Positions 25,243 through 35,366 of a stretch of 64,000 nt of DNA are shown here, piece after piece. A model generated the notes under the pieces. That model worked only from the letters and a program-made list of their open reading frames with translations, searched no databases and was not told where the DNA came from. The position numbers and the translations under genes are program-made. Origin of the DNA: CAVPHV01 sp963821095. Lineage in GTDB: Bacteria; Actinomycetota; Acidimicrobiia; Spongiisociales; UBA5794. How positions within the stretch are numbered: position 1 is the first letter of the stretch; the number at the start of each line of letters is the position of its first letter. The stretch lies in contig CAWGCJ010000022.1 in the NCBI GenBank assembly GCA_963821095.1, positions 248,001 to 312,000 on the forward strand, read 5' to 3'.

Positions 25243-27852
25243 ATGAAGCCAACGTACGACCCGACCGATATCGAGGCGCGCTGGTACTCCGTCTGGGAGG
25301 AAGCCGGGGCCTTTCGGCCTGAGGTCAATCCCGATGGGGAGCCGTTCTCCATCGTCATTCCGCCACCGAACGTCACCGGCGTGCTCCACATGGGCCACGC
25401 TCTCGACCTTTCGATCCAAGACGTGCTCATCCGCCGCAAGCGGATGCAGGGCTATGCCGCGCTCTGGGTGCCGGGGACCGACCACGCCGGCATCGCAACC
25501 CAGAACGTCGTCGAGCGCGAACTCGCCGCCGAGGGTCTGACCCGTCACGATCTGGGTCGCGATGCATTTGTCGACCAGGTGTGGGCCTGGAAAGAGCGGT
25601 CCGGTGGGCGCATCGCCGAGCAGATCCGCACCCTCGGATTCTCAACTGATTGGACCAGGGAGCGCTTCACCCTCGATGAGGGGCTCTCGCAGGCGGTGCG
25701 TCAGGTGTTCGTCACCCTCTACGACGAGGGTCTCATCTACCGGGGCAATCGGATCATCAACTGGTGCCCGCGCTGTCACACCGCCATCTCGGAGATCGAG
25801 GTGGAGTATGAGGACGAGCAAGGCGAGTTGGTCCACATCGAGTACCCGTTTGTCGATGGCCCCGGACCCAACGGCGAGAAGGGCATCACCGTCGCCACGA
25901 CCCGGGCCGAGACGATGCTCGGGGACACCGCGGTGGCGGTGCACCCCGACGATGACCGCTACCGCGACGCCGTCGGCCGCATGGTCAAGCTGCCCCTGGT
26001 CGATCGTGAGATCCCGATCGTGGCCGATGAGGGCGTCGAGCTCGAGTTCGGCACCGGGGCCGTCAAGGTCACCCCCGCCCACGACCCGCTCGACTTCGAG
26101 ATCGGCGAGCGCCACGGTCTCGAAGCGATCCAGGTCATCGACACCGACGCCAAGATCACCGCCGAAGGTGGGCGTTTCTTCGGCATGGATCGCTACGAAG
26201 CCCGCGAGGCGATCCGCTACGCCCTCGGCAAAGAGGGCTACCTCATCAAGATCGAGGACCACCACCACTCGGTGGGGCATTGCTCACGTTGCGGCACGGT
26301 GGTTGAGCCGATGCTGTCGCTGCAGTGGTTCGTCAATGTCAGGCCCCTGGTCGAGCCGGCCATCGCTGCCGTCGAGGACGGATCAACCCGCTTCATCCCC
26401 AAGCGTTGGGAGAAGAACTACCTGCACTGGATGGAGAACCTGCGGGACTGGTGCATCAGCCGCCAGCTCTGGTGGGGCCACCGGATCCCGGCGTGGTATT
26501 GCGACGACTGCGGTCACGTCACCGTGGCCGTTGATGACCCGGACGCCTGCCCCGAGTGTGACGGGCCAGTGCGGCCGGACGATGACGTGCTCGACACCTG
26601 GTTCTCTTCTGCGCTTTGGCCGTTCTCGACGCTGGGTTGGCCCGGCGAGACCGAGGATCTGGAACGCTTCTACCCGACCAGTGTCCTGGTCACCGGTTTC
26701 GACATCATCTACTTCTGGGTTGCCCGGATGATGCAGATGGGCATCCACTTCATGGACGATGTGCCGTTCGACGACATCGTCATCCATGGTCTGGTGCGCT
26801 CGATGGACGGGCGCAAGATGTCGAAGTCGTCCGGCAACGCCCTCGACCCGCTCGAGCTGGTCGCCAAGTACGGCGCCGACTCGATCAGGCTGACCCTGAT
26901 CCAATCGGCCGCTCCTGGCCATGACATTCCACTCAACGAGGACTGGATTGACGCCTCGCGCCGGTTTGGGAACAAGCTGTGGAATGCGCTGCGCTTTGCG
27001 GTTGAGCACATTGGCGTGAGGGACGTCCCGGTCACCGGTGGATACCCCACCGACCCCGGCCCGGAGGACGCCTGGGTGCTGTCCCGCCTCCACGAGGTTG
27101 TTGCGGAGTACGACCGGCTGATGGATCTCTATCGCTTCTCCGACGCCACCAGCCTGCTGTACAACTTCGCTTGGTCCGAGGTCTTCGACTGGTACCTCGA
27201 GATGGCGAAGACGCCGCTCAAGGACGAGGCGCGAGCGGGGGTCACCAAGCAGACCCTCGGCGTGGTGCTGCGTGATCTGCTCAAGTTGTTCCATCCGATC
27301 ATCCCGTTTGTGACCGAGGAACTGTGGTCCGAATTGGGTGACGGTTCGCTGCTGATCACCGCCGACTGGCCGACTCCGCCGCCGGTCACTGCCCCTGAGG
27401 CCATGGGGGAGCTCCAAGAGCTGATCAGCGGGGTGCGCCGTTTCCGGTCGGAGCATCAGCTCGGACCGCGCCAGGAATTGCCGCTCCTGGTCGATACCGC
27501 AGGTGCCGCCCCCGGAGCGTGGTGGGAGGAGCAGCTCCAGATGCTCGGCGCCGTCGCGCCTCACGTTGGTGAGGTGCCGCAAGATGTCACCGGCCACACC
27601 CGCCTGACCGCAGGTGGCATGCAGGCGTTCATTCCGCTTGCCGGGGTGGTTGACGTGGAAGCCGAGCGACCCAGGCTCGAGAAGGCGATCGGCGAAATCG
27701 AGGCACAACTCGCCAAGACGCAAGGCAAGCTGGGGAACGCCAACTTCCGCGACCGTGCCCCGGCCGAGGTCGTCGCAAAGGAAGAGGCCAAGGCCGCCGA
27801 ATTCGAGGCCAAGCTGAACAAGCTCCGCACCGCTCTCGCCGAGCTTGGCTGA
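25243..27852 (+). CDS. valS: Valyl-tRNA synthetase
   Basis: The 869-residue class I synthetase has the HIGH-type motif PPPNVTGVLHMGHAL near residue 45 and KMSKSSGNALDPL near 525, with the editing (CP1) domain between them (IGERHGLEAIQVIDTDAKIT) and the zinc-type CDDCGHV/CPECDGP pair. The anticodon-binding domain and C-terminal coiled-coil arm (VEAERPRLEKAIGEIEAQLA) are complete. It charges tRNA-Val. GAAGGA lies before the ATG. It is followed at once by folC, the usual actinobacterial order. Confidence 0.97.
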   Translation: MKPTYDPTDIEARWYSVWEEAGAFRPEVNPDGEPFSIVIPPPNVTGVLHMGHALDLSIQDVLIRRKRMQGYAALWVPGTDHAGIATQNVVERELAAEGLTRHDLGRDAFVDQVWAWKERSGGRIAEQIRTLGFSTDWTRERFTLDEGLSQAVRQVFVTLYDEGLIYRGNRIINWCPRCHTAISEIEVEYEDEQGELVHIEYPFVDGPGPNGEKGITVATTRAETMLGDTAVAVHPDDDRYRDAVGRMVKLPLVDREIPIVADEGVELEFGTGAVKVTPAHDPLDFEIGERHGLEAIQVIDTDAKITAEGGRFFGMDRYEAREAIRYALGKEGYLIKIEDHHHSVGHCSRCGTVVEPMLSLQWFVNVRPLVEPAIAAVEDGSTRFIPKRWEKNYLHWMENLRDWCISRQLWWGHRIPAWYCDDCGHVTVAVDDPDACPECDGPVRPDDDVLDTWFSSALWPFSTLGWPGETEDLERFYPTSVLVTGFDIIYFWVARMMQMGIHFMDDVPFDDIVIHGLVRSMDGRKMSKSSGNALDPLELVAKYGADSIRLTLIQSAAPGHDIPLNEDWIDASRRFGNKLWNALRFAVEHIGVRDVPVTGGYPTDPGPEDAWVLSRLHEVVAEYDRLMDLYRFSDATSLLYNFAWSEVFDWYLEMAKTPLKDEARAGVTKQTLGVVLRDLLKLFHPIIPFVTEELWSELGDGSLLITADWPTPPPVTAPEAMGELQELISGVRRFRSEHQLGPRQELPLLVDTAGAAPGAWWEEQLQMLGAVAPHVGEVPQDVTGHTRLTAGGMQAFIPLAGVVDVEAERPRLEKAIGEIEAQLAKTQGKLGNANFRDRAPAEVVAKEEAKAAEFEAKLNKLRTALAELG

Positions 27853-27856
27853 GCCG

Positions 27857-29179
27857 ATGGCGGTGACACCTCCACTCATCTCCGACTACAACGCTGCCGT
27901 TGGCTTCCTCGATGCCCGAATCGGTCAGGGAGTCAAACCCGGGCTGGAGCGCATCGTTGGAGCCCTGGACCTGATGACCGACCCTCAGGACAGCTTCCCG
28001 ATCATCCACGTCGCAGGCACCAACGGCAAGACCACCGTGGTGCGCATGGTGTGCGATCTGCTGCAGAACCATGGGCTGCGGGTAGGGACGTTTGTGTCCC
28101 CGCACCTGCACGCCGTTGAGGAACGCTATTCAATCGACGGCCGCACCTTTGGTCCCGACGAGTTTGTTGGAGCGGTGGCAGACGTTGCTCCATTCGTTGA
28201 GATCTATGAAGCGCGGACCGGCGAAACCGTCACCTACTTCGAGATGACCGCGGCCATCGCCTTTCAGGCATTTGCGGCCTCAGGCGTCGATGTTGCCGTG
28301 GTCGAGGTTGGCCTTGGCGGCCGCTGGGATGCCACCAATGTCGTGACTGCCGACGTATCCGTCATCACCGGCATCGCGATGGACCACATGTCCTACCTCG
28401 GTGATTCGATCGGGCAGATCGCGGGCGAGAAAGCGGCGATCCTCAAACAAGACGGCACTCTGGTATCTGGGCCGCTGCCCCCGGCCGCGGAAGGCGCCAT
28501 CACCGCGCAGGTGGCAACCACCCATTCGAAGTGGCTGCGTTTTGGTGACGCCTTCAGTGTCGACGACGACCTGCTTGCCGTCGGTGGGTGGACGTTCACG
28601 GTGCACGGCCTGTATCGCGACTACGACGAGATCTTCCTGTCCCTCCATGGCAGGCACCAGGTCGATCATTTCGCCACCGCGGTGGCGGTCTCCGAGCAGT
28701 TCTTCGGCCGCGAACTCGACCCTGAGGCGGTGCGGGCTGCGGCGGCGACGATGACCTCGCCCGGCCGAATCGAAGTCCTGCACCGCAATCCGCTGGTGGT
28801 GGCCGATGGTTCGCACAACGAGCAAGGCATTGATGGCCTGGCCGGCACGCTCCTCGACGAGTTCCCGCCCCAGGACTGGATGCTCGTGTTCGGGGTGAAG
28901 GGTGATCGGAACGTGGTTGAGCTCCTGTCGCCGCTCCGGGGTGTGGTTGGCGAGGTGATCGCCACCGAGGCAACCGACCCGTCATCCATTCCCGCCGCCG
29001 ACGTCGCCGCAGCCGCTCGTGTTGTCTTCGGCGACGAGACACCGGTCGAAGCCGTTACCCCCGTGGCGCAAGCCATCACCGAAGCCCTTGATCGGGTCGA
29101 CGACACCGGAGCCATCGTCATCGCCGGCTCGCTGTATGTAGTCGGTGAAGCTCGCGCCCGTTTCACCCGGACGGTATAG
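27857..29179 (+). CDS. folC: Folylpolyglutamate synthase / dihydrofolate synthase
   Basis: The product is about 440 residues. The Mur-ligase-type P-loop VAGTNGKTTVVRMV is near residue 55, with SPHLHAVEERYSIDG and VEVGLGGRWDATNVV, the FolC signatures. It adds glutamate residues to folates (and in many bacteria makes dihydrofolate). I prefer the ATG at 27857, four bases after the valS stop; a TTG at 27845 overlapping valS would add four residues. The C-terminal ligase domain (VVADGSHNEQGIDGLAGTL) is present. Confidence 0.95.
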   Translation: MAVTPPLISDYNAAVGFLDARIGQGVKPGLERIVGALDLMTDPQDSFPIIHVAGTNGKTTVVRMVCDLLQNHGLRVGTFVSPHLHAVEERYSIDGRTFGPDEFVGAVADVAPFVEIYEARTGETVTYFEMTAAIAFQAFAASGVDVAVVEVGLGGRWDATNVVTADVSVITGIAMDHMSYLGDSIGQIAGEKAAILKQDGTLVSGPLPPAAEGAITAQVATTHSKWLRFGDAFSVDDDLLAVGGWTFTVHGLYRDYDEIFLSLHGRHQVDHFATAVAVSEQFFGRELDPEAVRAAAATMTSPGRIEVLHRNPLVVADGSHNEQGIDGLAGTLLDEFPPQDWMLVFGVKGDRNVVELLSPLRGVVGEVIATEATDPSSIPAADVAAAARVVFGDETPVEAVTPVAQAITEALDRVDDTGAIVIAGSLYVVGEARARFTRTV

Positions 29180-29262
29180 ATGACGGAGGTGCCGACTGGC
29201 CGTTGGCGCCCGCATCCGCCTACCATCTCGGACTTCGCACCCCACTTCTGAGGATTCTGGCT

Positions 29263-29667
29263 ATGGCGGTTGAAAACACGTTCCTGATGGTGAAGCCCGA
29301 CGGCGTTGCGCGCGGCTTGATCGGGGAGGTTGTCTCCCGGTTCGAACGCAAGGGGCTCAAGCTCGAGCGAGCTCGGGTCTTGACGATCGATGAAGCGCTG
29401 GCAAGCCGGCACTACGCCGAGCATGTCGACAAGCCGTTCTTCGGTGAACTGGTCGCCTTCATCACGAGTGGGCCGGTGTTCGCAATGGAGTGGTCGGGGG
29501 AGTCGGCCGTTTCCGTGGCGCGAACCGTCATGGGCCCGACCAATCCTGCCGAGGCGCCCCCGGGCAGCATCCGCGGCGACTTCGGCCTCATCATCACTGA
29601 GAACATCGTCCACGGCTCGGACTCGCAGGCGAGTGCGGAGCGCGAACTCGACATTTTCTTCGGCTAG
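29263..29667 (+). CDS. ndk: Nucleoside diphosphate kinase
   Basis: The 134-residue protein starts MAVENTFLMVKPDGVARGL; the active-site histidine is in NIVHGSDSQASA. The length is normal for the family. It transfers the gamma phosphate among nucleoside di- and triphosphates through phosphohistidine. The ATG at 29263 matches the family N-terminus, although the frame is open further upstream. It lies in the conserved valS-folC-ndk-mreB string. Confidence 0.97.
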   Translation: MAVENTFLMVKPDGVARGLIGEVVSRFERKGLKLERARVLTIDEALASRHYAEHVDKPFFGELVAFITSGPVFAMEWSGESAVSVARTVMGPTNPAEAPPGSIRGDFGLIITENIVHGSDSQASAERELDIFFG

Positions 29668-29710
29668 ACGTCTCTGGGAGCGGCCCGGGAATGACAAATC
29701 ACAGCTTGGC

Positions 29711-29716
29711 TACAAT
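29711..29716 (+). promoter_or_regulatory. Putative -10 box of the mreB operon
   Basis: TACAAT lies 30 bases before the mreB ATG, in the 79-base gap after ndk. The -35 region is weak (ATGACA only 14 bases upstream). It suggests that the mreBCD-mrdA-rodA set has its own promoter. Confidence 0.5.
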
Positions 29717-29746
29717 GACTGCACGCATCAGGATGGGTATTACCGC

Positions 29747-30781
29747 ATGCTGAACAGCATCTTCTCCGTCGCCGGCCGAGACATGGCCATCGACCTAGGA
29801 ACCGCAAACACATTGGTCTTCGTCCGCGGCATGGGCATCGTGCTCAACGAGCCGTCCGTGGTCGCCATCAACACCCGCGACAATCGGCCGCTCGAAGTCG
29901 GCATGGAAGCCAAGCGGATGATCGGCAGGACTCCTTCGTACATCCAGGCGATTCGGCCGCTGCGCAACGGCGTCATCGCCGACTTTGACATCACCGAGAA
30001 GATGCTGCGTTACTTCATCGACAAGGTGCACAACCGGCGCTTCGCGGCTCGGCCCCGCATCGTGATCTGCGTGCCATCCGGCATCACCGCTGTCGAGCGC
30101 CGCGCTGTCGAGGAAGCCGCCTATCACGCCGGCGCCCGCCGCGCCTACACCATCGAGGAGCCGATGGCCGCCGCCATCGGCGTGGGCCTGCCGGTTCACG
30201 AGCCATCGGGATCCATGGTCATCGACATGGGCGGTGGCACAACCGAGGTCGCCGTCATCTCTCTCGGCGGCATCGTCGTTTCAAAGAGCATTCGCATCGG
30301 CGGTGACGAACTCGACGAATCCGTCATCACCTGGGTGAAGAAGGAGTACAACCTCATGCTCGGCGAGCGAACCGCCGAGCAAGTCAAGATGGCGATCGGC
30401 TCCGCCTGGCCGTACGCCGAGGAGCCCGCCGCCGAGGTCCGCGGCCGCGACCTGATCACCGGTCTCCCCAAGACGGTTGTGCTCTCGAGCCCTGAGATCC
30501 GCGAAGCCATCGAGGAGCCCGTCCAGCAGATTGTCGATGCCGTCAAGTTCACGCTCGACAAGACACCGCCGGAACTCGCTGCCGACATCATGGAGCGCGG
30601 CATCGTGCTCACCGGCGGTGGCGCGCTCCTGCGCGGGCTCGATGTGCGGCTCGCCAACGAGACCGGCATGCCGATCGTCACCGCGGACCGCCCGCTGCAG
30701 TCCGTCGTGCTCGGGTCGGGCGCCTGTCTGGAGGAGTTCGACGTGCTGCACGTTGTGTTGTCCTCCAGCGGCCGGACCTGA
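29747..30781 (+). CDS. mreB: Rod shape-determining actin homologue MreB
   Basis: The 344-residue protein carries the actin-fold nucleotide motifs DMAIDLGTANTLVFV near the start and VIDMGGGTTEVAVISLGGI near residue 160, plus GIVLTGGGALLRGLD near 285. It forms membrane-associated filaments that guide lateral wall synthesis with MreC, MreD, PBP2 and RodA, all encoded next. The presence of the full set implies a rod-shaped cell or at least elongasome-type growth. The ATG is at 29747; the frame is open upstream across the ndk 3' region but not coding there. Confidence 0.97.
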   Translation: MLNSIFSVAGRDMAIDLGTANTLVFVRGMGIVLNEPSVVAINTRDNRPLEVGMEAKRMIGRTPSYIQAIRPLRNGVIADFDITEKMLRYFIDKVHNRRFAARPRIVICVPSGITAVERRAVEEAAYHAGARRAYTIEEPMAAAIGVGLPVHEPSGSMVIDMGGGTTEVAVISLGGIVVSKSIRIGGDELDESVITWVKKEYNLMLGERTAEQVKMAIGSAWPYAEEPAAEVRGRDLITGLPKTVVLSSPEIREAIEEPVQQIVDAVKFTLDKTPPELAADIMERGIVLTGGGALLRGLDVRLANETGMPIVTADRPLQSVVLGSGACLEEFDVLHVVLSSSGRT

Positions 30782-30807
30782 GCCGAGGCCGCGGGCTTCC
30801 CCGGCCG

Positions 30808-31710
30808 ATGCAATCCTTCCGCCGCTTCGACCGCTCCACCACCCTGTTTGTCGGGTTGCTGGTGGTGTCGTTCCTGCTGGCGACGTTCGACGTTCGCTCC
30901 CAAGGCGAAGGTGTCGGCAACGTCATGCGGGATGGCGCTCAGTCATTGTTCTCGCCGCTCCAGGACTTCGCCGTCGCGGTCACCCGGCCTCTCGTCGGTT
31001 TTGTCGACGGCGTCTCGAACATCGCCGGTCTGCGAGACGAGAACGAGCGGCTGCAAGAGCGCGTCATCGAGTTGGAGGCTCTCGTCGGCAATGCCGAGCA
31101 ACTCGAGCGACGAGTCGAAGAGTTGGAGCGGTCGCTCCAACTCGACCCGCCCGACGACCTTGCCGCGGTGTCGGCCCGCATCACTGCGCTCGGCAACAGC
31201 GCCTTCGACCAGGTGCGCTTCATCGACAAGGGCAGCGAAGCCGGCATCGTCAAAGGCCAGGCCGTCATCGATGAGAACGGACTCGTCGGGCGGATCGATT
31301 TTGTATCCAACGGTTCGGCCCGGGTGCGGTTGATCACCGATCCCCAGTCTGGGGTCGGAGTCCGTGATGTCGCCACCAACGAGACCGGGTGGATCGAGGG
31401 GCAAGGTCTCGACTTCCCGCAGCTGAAGATGTTCAACGCCCTCGAGGAGGTGACTGCGGGTGATCGTCTCTTTACCGCCGGGGGGCGCTACCCGCCGGGG
31501 ATCCTGGTCGGCACAGTGCGCAGCACGGCCGAGTCAGAGGCCGGCTTTGCCCTCATCACCGACGTGGTCCCGGCGATCGAGCTGAGCCGACTCGATTACG
31601 TGAAGGTCATCGTTGGGTGGTCGCCACTCGATGCGGACGTTGACGATACGGGGACGGTGACCACCACCACGCAACCGCCGTCCGACCCTGCTGGGGTGGA
31701 AGGGCAATGA
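30808..31710 (+). CDS. mreC: Rod shape-determining protein MreC
   Basis: The 300-residue protein has a single N-terminal membrane segment (TTLFVGLLVVSFLLATF), a coiled coil at about residues 70-115 (LRDENERLQERVIELEALVG) and the MreC beta domain (GIVKGQAVIDENGLVGRIDF; ITDPQSGVGVRD). The C-terminus has a Thr/Pro-rich tail. It lies outside the membrane and links MreB to PBP2. It is encoded 26 bases after mreB and overlaps mreD by 4 bases. Confidence 0.95.
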   Translation: MQSFRRFDRSTTLFVGLLVVSFLLATFDVRSQGEGVGNVMRDGAQSLFSPLQDFAVAVTRPLVGFVDGVSNIAGLRDENERLQERVIELEALVGNAEQLERRVEELERSLQLDPPDDLAAVSARITALGNSAFDQVRFIDKGSEAGIVKGQAVIDENGLVGRIDFVSNGSARVRLITDPQSGVGVRDVATNETGWIEGQGLDFPQLKMFNALEEVTAGDRLFTAGGRYPPGILVGTVRSTAESEAGFALITDVVPAIELSRLDYVKVIVGWSPLDADVDDTGTVTTTTQPPSDPAGVEGQ

Positions 31711-32222
31711 CCGGCCGCCAAATCGCCATCACCCTTGCGCTGGTCGTCGTCGCCGTCATCATGCAGACGACGGTCTTTGGGGATGGGCGCATCCAACCGT
31801 TTGGGTCCGCTCCCAACATCGTGACCCTGGTGGTCATTGCCACGGTGCGCTACCTCGATCCCGAACCGGGCATCCTCATTGGATTCACGGCCGGCTTGTT
31901 GCTCGATTTGCTCGGCGGCTCGCCCCTCGGTCTGTGGGCGATGTCGCTGACCGTCATCGCCTTCATCACGCTGCGGGTGCGGCGGCGGGCGGACGAAGGC
32001 TGGCCGATCGTTGCGATCGGGATCTTCAGTTTGACCCTTCTGGGTCAAGTGTTATTCGCGGTCGGGGGTACGCTATTTGGGCAACGCACGCTGAACAACC
32101 CTTCGGTGGTGCAAACGATGATGCTTCCCTCGGTGTACAACACTCTGCTGGCGGCGCTCGTGCTGCCCGGCGTGACCAAGCTGATGGGAGTCGGGCCCGT
32201 CGTCAGGAACTGGGCAAAGTGA
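31707..32222 (+). CDS. mreD: Rod shape-determining protein MreD
   Basis: The product has 171 residues with five or six membrane helices (TLALVVVAVIMQTTVFGDGR; GIFSLTLLGQVLFAVGGTLF). GFTAGLLLDLLGGSPLGLWA is the conserved MreD motif. It is an integral membrane elongasome component. The start overlaps the mreC stop (ATGA). Confidence 0.92.
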   Translation: MTGRQIAITLALVVVAVIMQTTVFGDGRIQPFGSAPNIVTLVVIATVRYLDPEPGILIGFTAGLLLDLLGGSPLGLWAMSLTVIAFITLRVRRRADEGWPIVAIGIFSLTLLGQVLFAVGGTLFGQRTLNNPSVVQTMMLPSVYNTLLAALVLPGVTKLMGVGPVVRNWAK

Positions 32223-32250
32223 CCAACATCGCAGACAGCAAGAACACGCC

Positions 32251-34203
32251 GTGAGTGCCGGCTGGCGGCTCGGCGTCCTCGGCCTGATCTTCATCGGGCT
32301 GTTCAGCGTGCTCACGTTGCGTTTGTGGCAGATCCAGGTCACCGAGGCTGCAACCTACGAGGAACAGGCGATCAGCAACCGGATCGACGTGGCGAGCACC
32401 CCTGCCCCGCGTGGCGAGATCCGCGATGTCAAGGGCCGACTCCTAGCCGGCACCCGTCCCGCACTGGCGATCGTGGTCGACGGACAGCTCATTCCCAAGA
32501 ACGAACAGGATGAGCTGGTCAGCAGCCTGGCTGCGTTCACTTCCCTCGCGCCCGGAGAAGTGGCTGCCATCATCGACGATGCTCGGGCCCGCGGTGACCG
32601 GATCACGCTGGTCCCGGAACTCACCGACGAGCAGGCCGTCTTCCTCATCGAACACTCCGAGGAGTTCCCCGGCGTTGCGGTCGAGCCGCAACCGGTGAGG
32701 ATCTACCCCGAAGGCGAACTGGCCTCACACGTCATCGGCTACATCGGTCGTCCCAACGACGAGGATCTCGAGCGGCCTGGGGTCAAGCACACCGACCTGA
32801 TCGGCAAGATCGGCGTGGAACGTGAATACGACGATCTGCTGCGGGGCACGCCGGGGCTCAAGAAGTACCAGGTCGATGCCAAGCGCAATGTGATCGAGGA
32901 ACTCGCCGAGCAGTCCCCAGAACCGGGAGGTAGTCTCCTGCTCACCATCGACCTCGACATCCAACGGGTACTCGAAGAGTCGCTGGCCGAGGGCCTGGCC
33001 CTTTCCCGCGAGCAGTATGACCCCGATTGTGTGCCGGGTGAAGACGACCCTCAGTGTCCCGTGCGCGCCGTCGGCGTGGTGCTCGACGCCAAGGACGGCA
33101 GCGTGCTGGCCATGGCCTCCGTTCCGACCTACGACCCGAACATCTTCGTCGGGGGGCTCTCCGAGGCCGAGTTCGCCGCGTTTCCCGAAGGGGCTTTCAC
33201 CAACTCCGCGGTCCAGGGCCAATACGCCCCCGCCTCCACCTTCAAGGCCGTCACCTACGTGACCTCGCTCGAGGAGAATGTCTATCCGCGCGAGGCACGA
33301 TCCGAGGAAACCCGCATCATGTGCGCCGGACAGCTCGACGCTCCATTCACCGACCGCAGCCAGCTTGTGTGGCGGAACTGGACCCGAGCAGACGACGGTG
33401 AACAGAACATCCATGAGGCATTCATGCGGTCCTGCAACGTCTACTTCTGGGACGTGGCCCTCAACATCTGGGACACCTACAAGGACACCCCACGCGAGAA
33501 CATGCTCCAGGATTGGGCTCGAGACCTTGGCTTTGCGGCCGAGTCCGGCATCGACCTCCCCTTCGAGCGCGAGGGCATCATCCCCGACCGGGCGCTCTAC
33601 GAAGACTGGGCGGAGAACTCACCGTTGCGGCTCGACCCGGCACGCCTCGAACTGGCGTCTCCGTGGCTCGGCGGTGACCTCCTGCTCGCCTCGGTCGGCC
33701 AGGGTTCGGTGGTGGTGACGCCGCTGCAGCTCGCCAACGCCTACGCCGCCATGCTCAACGGCGGGTCGTTGTGGCAGCCACGGGTGGTCAACGAGATCGT
33801 CGATTCCGACGGTGAGGTCATCTTCGAGAATCCGCAGAAGCTGATCCGGGAGCTCGACATCGATCGCACCACGGTACTGGGGCTGCGCGCCGACATGCAG
33901 CAGGTAGTCAACAATCCCAAAGGTACCGCAGCTGCCGCCTTCGCCGACTTTGGGTTCCGAAAGGAGCAGGTCGGCGGCAAGACCGGCACCGCCGAGATCA
34001 TCAAGGGAGAAGAAGGCGTTTCAACGGCCCTTTTCGCCGGAGTGGCTCCGATCAGCAACCCCAAGTACATCGTGGTCGTCGTCGTGGAGCGGGGCGGGTC
34101 AGGAGGCAAGGTGGCCGCTCCGACCGCCAAACCGATCCTCCAGTTCCTGATGAATGGCCCCGAAGGCATTACCCCGATCATCCTCGGTGAGGACGCCGAC
34201 TGA
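32251..34203 (+). CDS. mrdA: Penicillin-binding protein 2 (class B transpeptidase of the elongasome)
   Basis: The 650-residue protein has a membrane anchor at residues 5-25, a pedestal/dimerisation domain (RGEIRDVKGRLLAG; GKIGVEREYDDLLRGTPG), and the penicillin-binding motifs SxxK in YAPASTFKAVT, SxN in MRSCNVYFWD and KTG in GGKTGTAEI. It cross-links peptidoglycan in lateral wall growth with RodA, whose ATG overlaps its TGA by one base. A Cys pair in the loop before the first active-site motif (DCVPGEDDPQCPV) could form a disulfide. Confidence 0.95.
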   Translation: MSAGWRLGVLGLIFIGLFSVLTLRLWQIQVTEAATYEEQAISNRIDVASTPAPRGEIRDVKGRLLAGTRPALAIVVDGQLIPKNEQDELVSSLAAFTSLAPGEVAAIIDDARARGDRITLVPELTDEQAVFLIEHSEEFPGVAVEPQPVRIYPEGELASHVIGYIGRPNDEDLERPGVKHTDLIGKIGVEREYDDLLRGTPGLKKYQVDAKRNVIEELAEQSPEPGGSLLLTIDLDIQRVLEESLAEGLALSREQYDPDCVPGEDDPQCPVRAVGVVLDAKDGSVLAMASVPTYDPNIFVGGLSEAEFAAFPEGAFTNSAVQGQYAPASTFKAVTYVTSLEENVYPREARSEETRIMCAGQLDAPFTDRSQLVWRNWTRADDGEQNIHEAFMRSCNVYFWDVALNIWDTYKDTPRENMLQDWARDLGFAAESGIDLPFEREGIIPDRALYEDWAENSPLRLDPARLELASPWLGGDLLLASVGQGSVVVTPLQLANAYAAMLNGGSLWQPRVVNEIVDSDGEVIFENPQKLIRELDIDRTTVLGLRADMQQVVNNPKGTAAAAFADFGFRKEQVGGKTGTAEIIKGEEGVSTALFAGVAPISNPKYIVVVVVERGGSGGKVAAPTAKPILQFLMNGPEGITPIILGEDAD

Positions 34204-35360
34204 TGTCACTCGCAGCCCGTCGCACCGAACCAATCTCGATCCTTCAGCGAGAACGCACACTGCGGCCGGACTTCTTCATGGTCATTCCGTACTTGGCGCT
34301 CACCGCGTTCGGCGTGCTCATGGTCTACAGCGCATCGGCGCCCGGGCTCCAAGCCCGTGGCCTCGACCCGACTGCGGTCATGCGCCGCCACCTGATCTTT
34401 GCCGCTGTCGGCGTTGCCGTGTTCATCTTCACGTCCATGATCGACATGCGATTGGTGCGGTCCGTCACGCCGGCGGTCTACGTCGGGAGCCTGGTGACGC
34501 TGCTGTTGGTACTCACCCCCATCGGCACCTACGCCAATGGGGCCCGGCGGTGGGTCGACTTCGGTTTCTACGCATTCCAGCCGTCCGAGTTTGCCAAGAT
34601 CGCAGTCGTCTTGGCCCTCGCCCTGTTACTCAGCCGCGGTGGCGACCGTTTGCGGTGGGACTACGTCGGCCGTGCCCTCCTCATCGTGGCGTTGCCGGCG
34701 CTCCTGATCTTCGTGCAACCCGACCTCGGCACCATGCTTGTATTCGGGTTCATTGCCCTCTCGATGTTGTTTGTGGCAGGGACGACCTGGCGCCAGTTGG
34801 CGTTCCTGCTCATTGCGGGGGTGGTGGGCGCCGTCGGCATCTTCCAGGCCGGCGCCCTCAAGGAGTTCCAACTGCGCCGCTTGACGGCGTTTCTTGATCC
34901 GACCGAAGATCTGGCCGCAACTGCTCTCTACAACCAGACCCAGAGCGAGATTGCCATCGGGTCCGGCGGTTTCTTTGGCAAGGGGCTGTTCGGCGGGAGC
35001 CAGACCAATCTCAACTTTGTTCCCGAGCAGTCAACCGACTTCATCTTCACCGCCATTGGAGAGCAGCTTGGGTTCATCGGTGCTGTGATCGTGCTTGGCC
35101 TGTTCGCCATGATCATCTGGCGTGTGCTGGTCGCCGCCGGCAACGGCCGGGACAAGTTCTCTCAGTTGGTCGCTACCGGCGTCGCCGCTCTGCTCGTGTT
35201 CCACATCTTCGTCAACGTCGCCATGACGATGACCCTGATGCCGGTCACCGGCCTGCCCCTGCCGTACCTGAGCGCCGGCGGCTCCGCCTTCATCGCGATG
35301 AGTCTCGCCCTCGGCCTCGCCCACTCAGTCTGGATGCGCCGCAGCCCCGTCCCGGACTAG
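34203..35360 (+). CDS. rodA: Peptidoglycan glycosyltransferase RodA (SEDS family)
   Basis: The 385-residue protein has about ten membrane helices. SEDS signatures are ANGARRWVDFGFYAFQPSEF, FVQPDLGTMLVFGFIALSML and EQSTDFIFTAIGEQLGFIGA. The C-terminal GLPLPYLSAGGSAFIAMSLA is also conserved. It polymerises lipid II in partnership with PBP2. It starts on the ATG overlapping the mrdA stop. Confidence 0.95.
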   Translation: MSLAARRTEPISILQRERTLRPDFFMVIPYLALTAFGVLMVYSASAPGLQARGLDPTAVMRRHLIFAAVGVAVFIFTSMIDMRLVRSVTPAVYVGSLVTLLLVLTPIGTYANGARRWVDFGFYAFQPSEFAKIAVVLALALLLSRGGDRLRWDYVGRALLIVALPALLIFVQPDLGTMLVFGFIALSMLFVAGTTWRQLAFLLIAGVVGAVGIFQAGALKEFQLRRLTAFLDPTEDLAATALYNQTQSEIAIGSGGFFGKGLFGGSQTNLNFVPEQSTDFIFTAIGEQLGFIGAVIVLGLFAMIIWRVLVAAGNGRDKFSQLVATGVAALLVFHIFVNVAMTMTLMPVTGLPLPYLSAGGSAFIAMSLALGLAHSVWMRRSPVPD

Positions 35361-35366
35361 AGAGGC